Shown here piece after piece: positions 33,357-40,847 of a stretch of 64,000 nt of DNA. Within the stretch, counting starts at the first letter, position 1. Each line of letters opens with the position of its first letter. The notes beneath the pieces were generated by a model. It worked only from the letters and a program-made list of their open reading frames with translations. It had not been told where the DNA came from and searched no databases. Origin of the DNA: an uncultured Collinsella sp. (GTDB lineage: Bacteria; Actinomycetota; Coriobacteriia; Coriobacteriales; Coriobacteriaceae); the NCBI GenBank assembly GCA_900757185.1, contig CAAEMX010000015.1:42995-106994 (forward strand). The letters are read 5' to 3'. Both the position numbers and the translations under genes were made by a program.

Positions 33357-35658
33357 GCAGACCAGCTCCCTTCAGAGCATCGGTAAGTGCGGCTCGCGTG
33401 TCGTTGGCCATGGGGCACAGCGGCATGCGGTAGTTTGCCTCGATCATACCCATCTGGGCGAGCGCTTCCTTAACTGGGATGGGGTTGACCTCGCTAAAGA
33501 GGGCATTGATGAGCGGCTGGCCGGCAATCTGGATATCGCGGGCGCGCGCTACGTCGCCGTCCAGATAGGCGCGGCACATGTCGTGCACGAGCTGCGGCTG
33601 AACATCGGCCCACACACTGATGGTGCCCGAGGCGCCCAGGCTCATGAGCGGCACGGTGAGGGCGTCCTCGCCCGAGTACATGCGGAAGTCATCGGACAGC
33701 AGGTGGGCGATCTTGGCCGCGTAGGCGACGTTGCCCGAGGCTTCTTTAATACCCATGATGTTGGGGTGCGCGGCCAAGCGCTCTACGTTGCGCTCGCTGA
33801 TGCCGCAGCCGCAGCGGCCGGGGATGTTGTACAGGATGCAGGGGATATCTACGGCATCGGCAACGGTCTTAAAGTGCTGGTAGATGCCCTCCTCGTTGGA
33901 CTTGTTGTAGTAGGGGGTAATGAGCAGCAGGCCGTCGGCGCCCAGGCCCTGATAGGTGAGCGACTTGGTGAGCATGGTCTGCGTGGAGTTGGAGCCCGAG
34001 CCGGCGATGACGGGGACACGGCCTGCAACCTGCTTGACCACCGCGGCGACAACGGAGTTGTCCTCATCGTCAGTCATCGTGGCGCTCTCGCCGGTGGTGC
34101 CCAGGGTGAGGATGGCGTCGGTACCGTTTTGCAGGTGGAAATCGATAAGGCGCTCGAGCGCGTCAAAGTCGACGCTTCCGTCCTTTTTAAACGGCGTGAC
34201 GAGGGCGACGATCGAACCCTCGAGGTTGCGGATATCCATGTTCTTCTCCTTCGCTTCCGCGATCTGGATGCGTTTGTTCCACTGAGCGGCGACGGCCAGA
34301 CGCTCGTCCTGGGCGCGACGGCGGGCACTTTCGGCGCGCGACTTGGCCAGCAGCTCTCGGCCGCTAGGCAGCACGTCGAGCGTGGCAAAGTAATCGCCCG
34401 GGCGCTCAGCACGGCGGATGAGGTCGGCCGAGCCATCGGGGCGCAGCAGCACCTCGGCGGAGCGCAGACGGCCGTTGTAGTTGTAGCCCATGGAGTAGCC
34501 ATGCGCGCCGGTATCGTGGATCACGAGCAGGTCGCCCATGTCGATATGCGGCAACTCGCGATCAATGGCGAACTTGTCATTGTTCTCACACAGATTGCCC
34601 GTGATGTCGTAGGTGTCCGTAACGGGTGCTGCGGTCTTGTCGGCGCCACCCGGCTGTCCCATCACCGTAATGTGGTGGTAAGCGCCATACATGGCAGGAC
34701 GGATCAGATCGACGGCGCTTGCGTCCACGCCGATATAGTCCTTGTAGATCTGCTTTTCGTGGATGGCCTTGGTCACCAGGCAGCCGTAGGGGCCCATCAT
34801 AAAGCGACCCATCTCGGTGCAAATCGCCACATCGCCCATGCCGGCGGGAACCAAGATCTCGTCGTAGGCCGCGTGTACGCCCTCGCCGATGGCACGGATG
34901 TCGTTAGCCTGCTGCTCGGGCAGGTAGGGGATACCCACACCGCCGGACAGATTGATAAAGGCGACATGTGCGCCCGTTTCACGCTCCAGGCGCACGGCAA
35001 GCTCAAAGAGGATGCGCGCAAGCTTGGGGTAGTAGTCGTTGGTGACGGTGTTGCTGGCAAGGAATGCGTGGATGCCAAAGTCCTCGGCGCCCTTGGCCTT
35101 GAGCATGCGGAAGGCCTCGAAGAGCTGCTCGGTGGTCATGCCGTATTTGGAGTCGCCGGGGTTATCCATGATGCCGTTGGAGAGCTGGAATAGGCCGCCC
35201 GGATTAAAGCGGCAGCTGACCGTCTTGGGGATGGGTCCCGCAACGCGCTCAAAGAACTCGATGTGGCTGATGTCGTCAAAGTTGACGATGGCACCCAGCT
35301 TGTCGGCGAGCTCAAAGTCCGCCGCCGGTGTGTCGTTGGACGAGAACATGATGTCGTGTCCGGTGATGCCCAGCGAGCGGGCGATCATGAGCTCGGTATA
35401 GCTCGAGCAATCGCAGCCGCAGCCGTATTCGTTGAGAATGGAGATGAGTGCCGGGTTGGGGTTGGCCTTGACGGCAAAGTATTCCTTAAAGCCCGGGTTC
35501 CATGCAAAGGCGTCGCGCACTTCTTGCATGTTGCGGCGGATGCCCGCCTCGTCGTATAGATGAAACGGCGTGGGGAACTGCTCGACGATATGCTCGAGCG
35601 TCTCCTTGTCCACAAACGGCTGCTTGGCCGCATATGCCTCGTTGGGAGTCAATGACAT
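33349..35658 (-). CDS. lysA-dapA: Fused diaminopimelate decarboxylase - dihydrodipicolinate synthase
   Basis: One uninterrupted 769-codon frame carries two enzymes. Residues 1-430 are a LysA-type PLP decarboxylase: EYFAVKANPNPALI with the PLP Lys, a GGGVGIPY-like loop (NLSGGVGIPY), CTEMGRFMMGPYGCL and DTGAHGYSMGYNYNGRLR. Residues 430-473 are a charged linker. From MDIRNLEGSIVALVTPFKKDG (start codon at 34239) onwards it is DapA: LGTTGESATMT, PYYNKSNEEG, LYNIPGRCGCGI and the Schiff-base Lys in IMGIKEAS. AAGGAG lies just before that internal ATG, so free DapA may also be made. First and last steps of the pathway are thus joined. Confidence 0.85.
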   Translation of the reverse strand: MSLTPNEAYAAKQPFVDKETLEHIVEQFPTPFHLYDEAGIRRNMQEVRDAFAWNPGFKEYFAVKANPNPALISILNEYGCGCDCSSYTELMIARSLGITGHDIMFSSNDTPAADFELADKLGAIVNFDDISHIEFFERVAGPIPKTVSCRFNPGGLFQLSNGIMDNPGDSKYGMTTEQLFEAFRMLKAKGAEDFGIHAFLASNTVTNDYYPKLARILFELAVRLERETGAHVAFINLSGGVGIPYLPEQQANDIRAIGEGVHAAYDEILVPAGMGDVAICTEMGRFMMGPYGCLVTKAIHEKQIYKDYIGVDASAVDLIRPAMYGAYHHITVMGQPGGADKTAAPVTDTYDITGNLCENNDKFAIDRELPHIDMGDLLVIHDTGAHGYSMGYNYNGRLRSAEVLLRPDGSADLIRRAERPGDYFATLDVLPSGRELLAKSRAESARRRAQDERLAVAAQWNKRIQIAEAKEKNMDIRNLEGSIVALVTPFKKDGSVDFDALERLIDFHLQNGTDAILTLGTTGESATMTDDEDNSVVAAVVKQVAGRVPVIAGSGSNSTQTMLTKSLTYQGLGADGLLLITPYYNKSNEEGIYQHFKTVADAVDIPCILYNIPGRCGCGISERNVERLAAHPNIMGIKEASGNVAYAAKIAHLLSDDFRMYSGEDALTVPLMSLGASGTISVWADVQPQLVHDMCRAYLDGDVARARDIQIAGQPLINALFSEVNPIPVKEALAQMGMIEANYRMPLCPMANDTRAALTDALKGAGLLD
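34230..34260 (-). promoter_or_regulatory. Internal ribosome site and ATG inside the lysA-dapA fusion
   Basis: On the minus strand AAGGAG is followed after 6 bases by the ATG at 34239 that begins the DapA domain. It is in frame with the fusion, so it could give independent DapA or be the remnant of once-separate genes. Confidence 0.55.
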
Positions 35659-35728
35659 GTCCCGTAAACCTCGCTATCCAGACGGCGCTACCTGCGCATC
35701 GAATCCGCATAGCGTGGACCCAATGTCC

Positions 35729-35886
35729 GGATAGCGCTCCCGCATTGCTGCAGACAGTCCTGCGGGTGTTTCCCGCAGGCCCACCAGGCTGTTCGTGCCC
35801 GAAAAACCCAGTTCGGCGGGTTTCGCCTCCCCGCGGGGTCAAAGCCTGCCGGCTCGCCCGCGGCTCTTCGTGCCCGCGCCTCTATC
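35729..35886 (-). promoter_or_regulatory. Lysine riboswitch (L box)
   Basis: On the minus strand the leader of lysA-dapA shows the L-box landmarks in order: GATAGAGGCGCG at the 5' end (35886), AAGAG, GGGGAGGCG followed by CGCCGAA, TGGG and GGGC, then GGACTGTC and a closing GGAGCGCTATCC (ending 35729). GATAG and CTATC can form P1. A second copy of the P1 5' strand, GGATAGCGAGG (35679-35669), overlaps the ribosome site of lysA and could exchange with P1, which suggests control of translation start. A promoter lies just upstream. This fits lysine feedback on the operon. Confidence 0.8.
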
Positions 35887-35897
35887 AAGTGGTAACG

Positions 35898-35926
35898 ACC
35901 CTACCACGTTGCACTTTACCAAACAA
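35898..35926 (-). promoter_or_regulatory. Promoter of the lysine operon
   Basis: TTGTTT (35926-35921) and TAGGGT (35903-35898) are 17 bases apart on the minus strand; predicted start near 35891, just before the riboswitch. Confidence 0.5.
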
Positions 35927-36037
35927 GAGTATTCGTATATAACGTTTAAAAAATGCAGGGATATGCTGGAAATAAGGGTGTAGCAATCTTGCGGCACAAT
36001 AGATAGCAGCCGACGCGCACCTACGAAAGGAACCAAT

Positions 36038-37225
36038 ATGGCCGAGCTCCAAGAACTCCGTCGCTACCGCCGCGACTTGCACAGGATCCCGGAGCTCGAC
36101 TTCGATCTTCCGCAGACGATCGCCTATATCGAGGGTGTGTTGGCGCCGCTCGCCTGCGATGTGACCCATCCGTGCCCCGGCTGCGTCTGCGCTTTCTTCG
36201 ACGCTGGCGTTGGCGCCGCGCATGCCACGGCGATTCGCGCCGATATGGATGCGCTGCCCATTGCCGAGGCAACGGGGGCAGCGTTCGCTTCGACCCATCC
36301 CGGCAAGATGCATGCTTGCGGGCACGATGGACACATGGCCATGGCGCTTTCGGCGGCAACCTTTGTCGACCGTACGATCCGTGAGCAGCCGGGCGCCATT
36401 AAGCGCAATGTGCTCTTTGTGTTTCAGCCGGCCGAGGAGACGACTGGTGGTGCCAAGACGGTGTGCGAGAGCGGCGTGTTCGAGCGCTACGGGGTGGATC
36501 GCATCTTCGGCTTCCACGTGTGGCCCGATCTGCCCGCCGGCACGTTGGCGAGCTGCTCCGGTCCGTTGCTGGCGCGTTCGAGTGAGACACACATTCATAT
36601 CCATGGCACGAGCATCCATATCGCTAAGACCTATGGCGTTCCGGTCGAGGAGTCGCACGATGCGGCGCTGGCGGCTGCCAAGTTCTTGGTTGCCGAGCGC
36701 GAACTGATGGATGAGCTGGGTGCCGATGAGCCCTGCATTGGCAAGTTCGGCCTGCTGCAGGCAGGCACCGTCTGCAATGCGGTGGCGGGGGAGGCCCATG
36801 TTGCCGGTAGTTTGCGTGTGTTTACGGACGCCATGTTCGATCGTGTGCGCGAGGGCGTACGCCGTGTGCTCGACGAGGCGTGCACCGCAACGGGCTGCAC
36901 GTACGATCTCAATTTTGCCGAGGGCTATCCGCCAGTCGATAACGACCCTGAGTTGTTTGCCCGAATCGCGCCCGTTCTGCCCGAATTGCAACTTGTGGAC
37001 GAGCCGCTGCTAATCGCCGAGGATTTCGCGTTCTATCAGCGCCATCTGCCGGGCGTGTTCTTCTTGCTGGGCACGGGCGTGCCAGAGGGACAAGAAAACC
37101 CGATCGACGCTGATGGCTGCCCAGCCTATGCAACAAGCGCTCTGCATACCGATACCATGCTCTTTGACGAGGAGATTCTTCTCAAAGGCCTTGATGTCTA
37201 CAAACGATTGCTTTTGCTTGACTAA
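36038..37225 (+). CDS. M20 family amidohydrolase, possible N-acetyldiaminopimelate deacetylase
   Basis: The 395-aa M20D peptidase-like protein has RRDLHRIPELDFDLPQT, RADMDALPI, MHACGHDGHMAMAL (metal His/Asp), FQPAEETTGGAKTV (catalytic Glu pair) and LLIAEDFAFYQ. It resembles both N-acetyl-diaminopimelate deacetylases and hippurate/IAA-type hydrolases. Because it is divergent from an operon with the acetylase-type DapH and no deacetylase is otherwise seen, a role in that pathway is attractive but inferred. AAAGGA precedes the ATG. Confidence 0.75.
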   Translation: MAELQELRRYRRDLHRIPELDFDLPQTIAYIEGVLAPLACDVTHPCPGCVCAFFDAGVGAAHATAIRADMDALPIAEATGAAFASTHPGKMHACGHDGHMAMALSAATFVDRTIREQPGAIKRNVLFVFQPAEETTGGAKTVCESGVFERYGVDRIFGFHVWPDLPAGTLASCSGPLLARSSETHIHIHGTSIHIAKTYGVPVEESHDAALAAAKFLVAERELMDELGADEPCIGKFGLLQAGTVCNAVAGEAHVAGSLRVFTDAMFDRVREGVRRVLDEACTATGCTYDLNFAEGYPPVDNDPELFARIAPVLPELQLVDEPLLIAEDFAFYQRHLPGVFFLLGTGVPEGQENPIDADGCPAYATSALHTDTMLFDEEILLKGLDVYKRLLLLD

Positions 37226-37270
37226 GACGTGAAGGACTATTTGTTCTAGAAAATACGAACAAACGTACGA

Positions 37271-37316
37271 TATAATAGAGATGTAAGTCCATAGAAACGT
37301 TTGACGTTACTAACGT
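37271..37316 (+). promoter_or_regulatory. higBA promoter and palindromic operator
   Basis: A perfect TATAAT (37271-37276) is followed by the inverted repeat ACGTTA-C-TAACGT (37304-37316), just before the higB start. A HigA/HigB-type autoregulatory site is expected at this place. Confidence 0.6.
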
Positions 37317-37327
37317 AAGGCGATACT

Positions 37328-37609
37328 ATGATTGCATCGTATAAAGATGAGGATACCGAACGCTTTGCCATGGGTGTGCGGGTCAGGAAGTTCGTGCCCT
37401 TTGAGCGTGTTGCGTTGAGGAAGATTCGCCAACTGCAGATTTGTGCATCGCTTGATGATCTTCGCGTTCCACCGGGCAACCGCCTGGAAGCTTTGAAGGG
37501 CGATCGTGCCGGTCAATATAGCATCCGTGTTAACGAGCGCTATCGGGTCTGTTTTGAGTGGAGACAGGAGATGGCTTGGAATGTCGAAATCGTCGATTAT
37601 CACAAGTGA
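37328..37609 (+). CDS. higB: HigB-type toxin (RelE superfamily mRNA interferase)
   Basis: The 93-aa protein contains HADLRVPPGNRLEALKGD-like sequence (ASLDDLRVPPGNRLEALKGDRAGQYSIRVNERYRVCFEW), the standard HigB pattern, with basic residues for ribosome-dependent mRNA cleavage. It precedes its antitoxin, the reverse of the usual toxin-antitoxin order and typical of HigBA. It overlaps higA by 29 bases. Confidence 0.88.
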   Translation: MIASYKDEDTERFAMGVRVRKFVPFERVALRKIRQLQICASLDDLRVPPGNRLEALKGDRAGQYSIRVNERYRVCFEWRQEMAWNVEIVDYHK

Positions 37610-37922
37610 TGAGACTTCGGCCGATTTGCTGTCGCCGGTGACTCCTGGTGAGCTTCTCAAAGAGGAGTTTCTTGTTCCCATGGGCATTTCTCAATATCGC
37701 CTTGCGAAAGAGACCGGGATTCCTGCTCAGCGTATCGGGCAGATTGTCTTGGGAAAACGTCGCGTGACGGCCGACACCGACCTCCGTCTTTGCCGTTATT
37801 TTGGCCTGACGGATGGTTATTGGCTGCGTGCTCAGGTGGCGTTTGACCTTGAGGCCGAGAAAAGGCGGATCGAACCGGAACTCGATAAGATCGTTCCTGT
37901 TCAGCAGGCCATCGCACTGTAG
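37581..37922 (+). CDS. higA: HigA-type antitoxin, XRE family
   Basis: The 113-aa protein has an HTH domain: TPGELLKEEFLVPMGISQYRLAKETGIPAQRIGQIVLGKRRVTADTDLRLCRYFGL, exactly the HigA pattern. ATG 37581 follows GGAG; longer frames start inside higB. It should neutralise HigB and repress the promoter at 37271. Confidence 0.88.
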   Translation: MSKSSIITSDETSADLLSPVTPGELLKEEFLVPMGISQYRLAKETGIPAQRIGQIVLGKRRVTADTDLRLCRYFGLTDGYWLRAQVAFDLEAEKRRIEPELDKIVPVQQAIAL

Positions 37923-37946
37923 TGCTCAAAGATGATGGGGGCGACG

Positions 37947-38270
37947 ATGAGGCGACGCCGACAGTCTGCCGTATATAGTCCGGGTGGATGCGGGTGCGGT
38001 TTGCTACTGCTTCCGGTCATCGCTGTGAGCATTGGCGTGATGTTTGTGCTTGCTGGGCTGGCTGCGGCGGCACTCGTACTGTTTATCGCTGCCATCGTCG
38101 TGACGATTTGGCTGTGCCGTTCTCGCGAGCAACGCCGTGCCGACGGTAAAACCAATGTCGGCTGGGTCGTCTTTCTGATCATTGCGTACCTGCTGAGTGT
38201 CAGCTACCTTGTTTTCTTTGTCCTGTTGATGATCAGTGCTTTTACCGGGGAATCCGTCACGGTGGGTTGA
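37947..38270 (+). CDS. Small membrane protein
   Basis: The product is about 107 aa with a basic start (RRRRQSAVYSPGGCGCG), two closely spaced hydrophobic segments (about residues 18-60) and a third near the C-terminus. GGGGGCG precedes ATG 37947; ATGs at 37932 and 37935 are alternatives. No family recognised. Confidence 0.6.
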   Translation: MRRRRQSAVYSPGGCGCGLLLLPVIAVSIGVMFVLAGLAAAALVLFIAAIVVTIWLCRSREQRRADGKTNVGWVVFLIIAYLLSVSYLVFFVLLMISAFTGESVTVG

Positions 38271-38374
38271 TCACTGCTGGCAGACGGTCGCGCAAAGTGT
38301 GTTTGCTCGGCGTTTGGATAACTGCATTGGCCGTTTACCGCAACCTTAGCTCTCAGCTAATGAATTCAAGTTCA

Positions 38375-38428
38375 ATCCTTCCTACGATGTGCTGTGTGCC
38401 GGCACGGTAGCCGGATCGTAGGAAGGAT
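38375..38428 (+). promoter_or_regulatory. Leader hairpin burying the ribosome site of the FxLYD gene
   Basis: The 14-base arms ATCCTTCCTACGAT (38375-38388) and ATCGTAGGAAGGAT (38415-38428) are perfect complements. The 3' arm contains the ribosome site AGGAAGGA of the gene at 38434. The loop holds a second stem, CCGGC-ACGGTA-GCCGG. If transcribed, translation should be off until the structure opens. Confidence 0.6.
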
Positions 38429-38433
38429 GAATA

Positions 38434-38877
38434 ATGGCAAAAGAGGGAAAGAAGCCGATCGGCAAGATTGTCCTAGGCGTCATCGTGGTGCTGGTTATCG
38501 TCGGTGCCGTGGGCTCCATGGGTGGCAATTCAACCGATTCGTCTGCGAGCGATTCGGCAAAACCTGCCGAGGCGACACAGCAGGCTGAGGAGCAAAAAGA
38601 ATCGCAAGAACCGTATACCATTGCTGACGAGGCTGAAGACACCTCCAGTCAGTTTGCCTATAAGATCACGGGCACGCTTACCAATAACAAGGACAAGGAA
38701 AAGAGCTACATTCAGATTGAGTATGTTCTGTATGATGCCGATGGCAACCAGGTTGGAACGGCTCTTGCAAACACCAATCATCTGAAGGCGGGCGGCTCCT
38801 GGAAGTTCGAGGCGCTGGGTACGGTGTCTCCCGACCAGGTTGCTAGCTGGGAGCGTTCGGACGTAAGCGGTTTCTAG
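38434..38877 (+). CDS. Membrane-anchored FxLYD-domain protein
   Basis: The 147-aa protein has one N-terminal membrane helix (IGKIVLGVIVVLVIVGAVGSM), a Ser/Glu-rich spacer, and a domain from about residue 75 (YKITGTLTNNKDKEKSYIQIEYVLYDADGNQVGTALANTNHLKAGGSWKFEA) typical of FxLYD/immunoglobulin-like extracellular domains. Likely surface exposed; role unknown. Its ribosome site is inside the hairpin described at 38375. Confidence 0.7.
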   Translation: MAKEGKKPIGKIVLGVIVVLVIVGAVGSMGGNSTDSSASDSAKPAEATQQAEEQKESQEPYTIADEAEDTSSQFAYKITGTLTNNKDKEKSYIQIEYVLYDADGNQVGTALANTNHLKAGGSWKFEALGTVSPDQVASWERSDVSGF

Positions 38878-38909
38878 CATGTTGCATGCACTGGGGGAGG
38901 TGAAGTCGT

Positions 38910-39332
38910 ATGCCCGATAAAAAGCTGACCGAGGAGCTGCTCAATGAGCTTCTCGATGCGCCGAACATCGATGGCTATATCAGGGAGCACGACTTTGCCG
39001 CCCCGTCGCTTTTGGACTACCTGAAGCAGCTGCTGCAGGAAAAGGGCTTGGAGCGCTCGCGCGTGGTTCGTATGGCCGATCTCAATGAGACCTTTGGCTA
39101 TCAGATCTTTACCGGTGCGCGTCACCCGAGTCGCAATAAGGTGCTGCAGATTGCCTTTGCGATGGCGCTGACGCTCGAAGAGGCCAACCGTGCACTGACG
39201 GCTGCCGGGGTAAGCGTCCTCAACTGCAAGGATCGCCGTGATGCGATTATCATCTTTTGCATCGATCGCGGGTGCAGCCTCCAAAAGGTCAACGAGGAGC
39301 TGTATCGCTTTGGCGAGGAGACGGTGAGTTAG
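38910..39332 (+). CDS. XRE-like DNA-binding protein
   Basis: The 140-aa protein has a helix-turn-helix-like region in YLKQLLQEKGLERSRVVRMADLNETFGYQIFTGARHPSRNKVLQIAFAMALTLEEANRALTAAG, which reads like a degenerate XRE domain. It precedes the Ser/Thr kinase gene, and such XRE-like/kinase pairs occur in Coriobacteria-type genomes; it may be a kinase target or regulator. GGGAGG precedes its start. Confidence 0.65.
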   Translation: MPDKKLTEELLNELLDAPNIDGYIREHDFAAPSLLDYLKQLLQEKGLERSRVVRMADLNETFGYQIFTGARHPSRNKVLQIAFAMALTLEEANRALTAAGVSVLNCKDRRDAIIIFCIDRGCSLQKVNEELYRFGEETVS

Positions 39333-39430
39333 CGGCTGATATCTGAGCCGGCGGAGCTGCCGAACAACGATGCAAGCGAACGGGGCGCGGATGCCATGGG
39401 GTGTCTGCGCCCTGCGCTATGATGGAGGCT

Positions 39431-40810
39431 ATGGATACTCAGACCACAACATATTCCGATGACGAGCTGACCGCAGCGCTTGCCGAACATCTGGCGTCGC
39501 TCGATCGTGACGACAGCTATCGCGTGGAGCGTGTGCTTAAGCGCTCGTCCGTTGAAACAACCGAGCTCGTGTACTTTGAAGGAACCGGCGGTGGTTCGCT
39601 CGGCCCCTTTGTCCGTAAACGCATCGATGCTTCGGCTCAAATCGGCGGGGCATACGAGTGTCTGTTTGCCGCTCAGCGGGCAGGCAGGCGTTTTGAGCAC
39701 CTGCCCAGAATCGTCGATTGTCGTCGTGTGGGCGACGAGCTCAACGTGGTTATGGAATACATCGAAGGGGAGACGCTCGGGGCGCTGGTGTACCGTCTGG
39801 GAGCCACCCCCGATTATGCGCGTGAATTGTATCCTGCCCTATGCGATGCCGTGGGCGAGCTCCACACCGGTTTTGCAATAGCGGGGGAGACATCGGCGCC
39901 GGTGATCCATCGCGACCTCAAGCCGTCGAATATCATCGTGACAGGTGCCAACTATACGCCTGATGACGGCCTGACGTTTTCATCGCTGGTGATTATCGAC
40001 TTGGGGATCGCGCGCGTATGGCGCGATGGCGCCGATGCCGATACCGTCAAGTTTGGGACACGGCCCTATGCGCCGCCCGAGCAGTATGGGTTTGGGCAGA
40101 CGAGCGTGCGAAGCGACGTCTACGCACTTGGCGCCCTGTTGTTCTTCTGCTTGACGGGAGTCGACCCTAAACCAGGGCTCGACATGCGCGAGCAATGCGA
40201 GGCGCGCGGCATTCCCACTCCACTTGCCGATGCCGTCTGCATGTCGATGGCGCTCGACCCGGCCAAGCGTTTTGCGAGCGCGGAAGCGTTGGGACGGGCG
40301 ACGCGCGCGGCATACGATCTGAGTCGCCCCGTGCGGCCTCCTGCGCCTGTGCTTGTCCATGCTCCGGCCTCGGAGACGGCGTTGACGTCCCAAGGGCTCC
40401 AGAACCCCGCAGGGCTTCCTAGGCCTGCCGCCTCCGCTGCATGCGGTCTGCTCTCTCGCGTTCCGGAGTCTCTGGGGCGCATTTGGAATACGCTTGTCTG
40501 CTTCTCGCTACTTGTGTTCTTTGCCGGAAGTCACTTTGCCGTCTTTCACCCCACGGGAGCAAACCAAGGCTACCCGACGTGGCTTCTCATAATCGAGTAT
40601 TTTTTCTTTGTTGATGGCCTTATGGTGCTTATGCATTTTGCGCTGCTCGATAAGCGCCGTCTTCGTCGGCGATTCGCACTGCTCGACAGCTATCGCGGCA
40701 AGAAACTCGCGAAACTTTGGCTCAAGGCATTGGGTGTGCTGCTCCTATGCATGATCGTCATAGTCGCGGTTGCCAATGCGACCGGCGTCGTCGATGCCTC
40801 CGCTACCTAA
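39431..40810 (+). CDS. Membrane Ser/Thr protein kinase
   Basis: The 459-aa protein has a Hanks-type kinase domain (residues about 30-300): MEYIEGETLGALVYRL, catalytic VIHRDLKPSNIIV, metal motif IIDLGIARVW in place of DFG, TRPYAPPEQYGFGQTSVRSDVYALGALLFF. C-terminal to it are three membrane segments. The glycine loop is weak (FEGTGGGSLGP). Start is ambiguous: ATG 39431 has GGAGG only 2 bases away, and ATGs at 39419 and 39422 are alternatives; a TATGAT hexamer at 39418 could make a leaderless transcript. Confidence 0.8.
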   Translation: MDTQTTTYSDDELTAALAEHLASLDRDDSYRVERVLKRSSVETTELVYFEGTGGGSLGPFVRKRIDASAQIGGAYECLFAAQRAGRRFEHLPRIVDCRRVGDELNVVMEYIEGETLGALVYRLGATPDYARELYPALCDAVGELHTGFAIAGETSAPVIHRDLKPSNIIVTGANYTPDDGLTFSSLVIIDLGIARVWRDGADADTVKFGTRPYAPPEQYGFGQTSVRSDVYALGALLFFCLTGVDPKPGLDMREQCEARGIPTPLADAVCMSMALDPAKRFASAEALGRATRAAYDLSRPVRPPAPVLVHAPASETALTSQGLQNPAGLPRPAASAACGLLSRVPESLGRIWNTLVCFSLLVFFAGSHFAVFHPTGANQGYPTWLLIIEYFFFVDGLMVLMHFALLDKRRLRRRFALLDSYRGKKLAKLWLKALGVLLLCMIVIVAVANATGVVDASAT

Positions 40811-40814
40811 AAGA

Positions 40815-40837
40815 AAAGGGCCCCATTGGGGCCCTTT
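40815..40837. terminator. Bidirectional terminator between the kinase and the cell-wall protein
   Basis: AAAGGGCCCC and GGGGCCCTTT form a perfect 10-bp stem around ATT, between two convergent genes. Confidence 0.85.
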
Positions 40838-40847
40838 GCAGTTGCAC

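Noticed and set aside
33193..35193. 666-codon plus-strand frame across dapB and lysA-dapA
   Set aside because: Antisense shadow of two well-supported genes; translation is low-complexity Val/Gly/His-rich.
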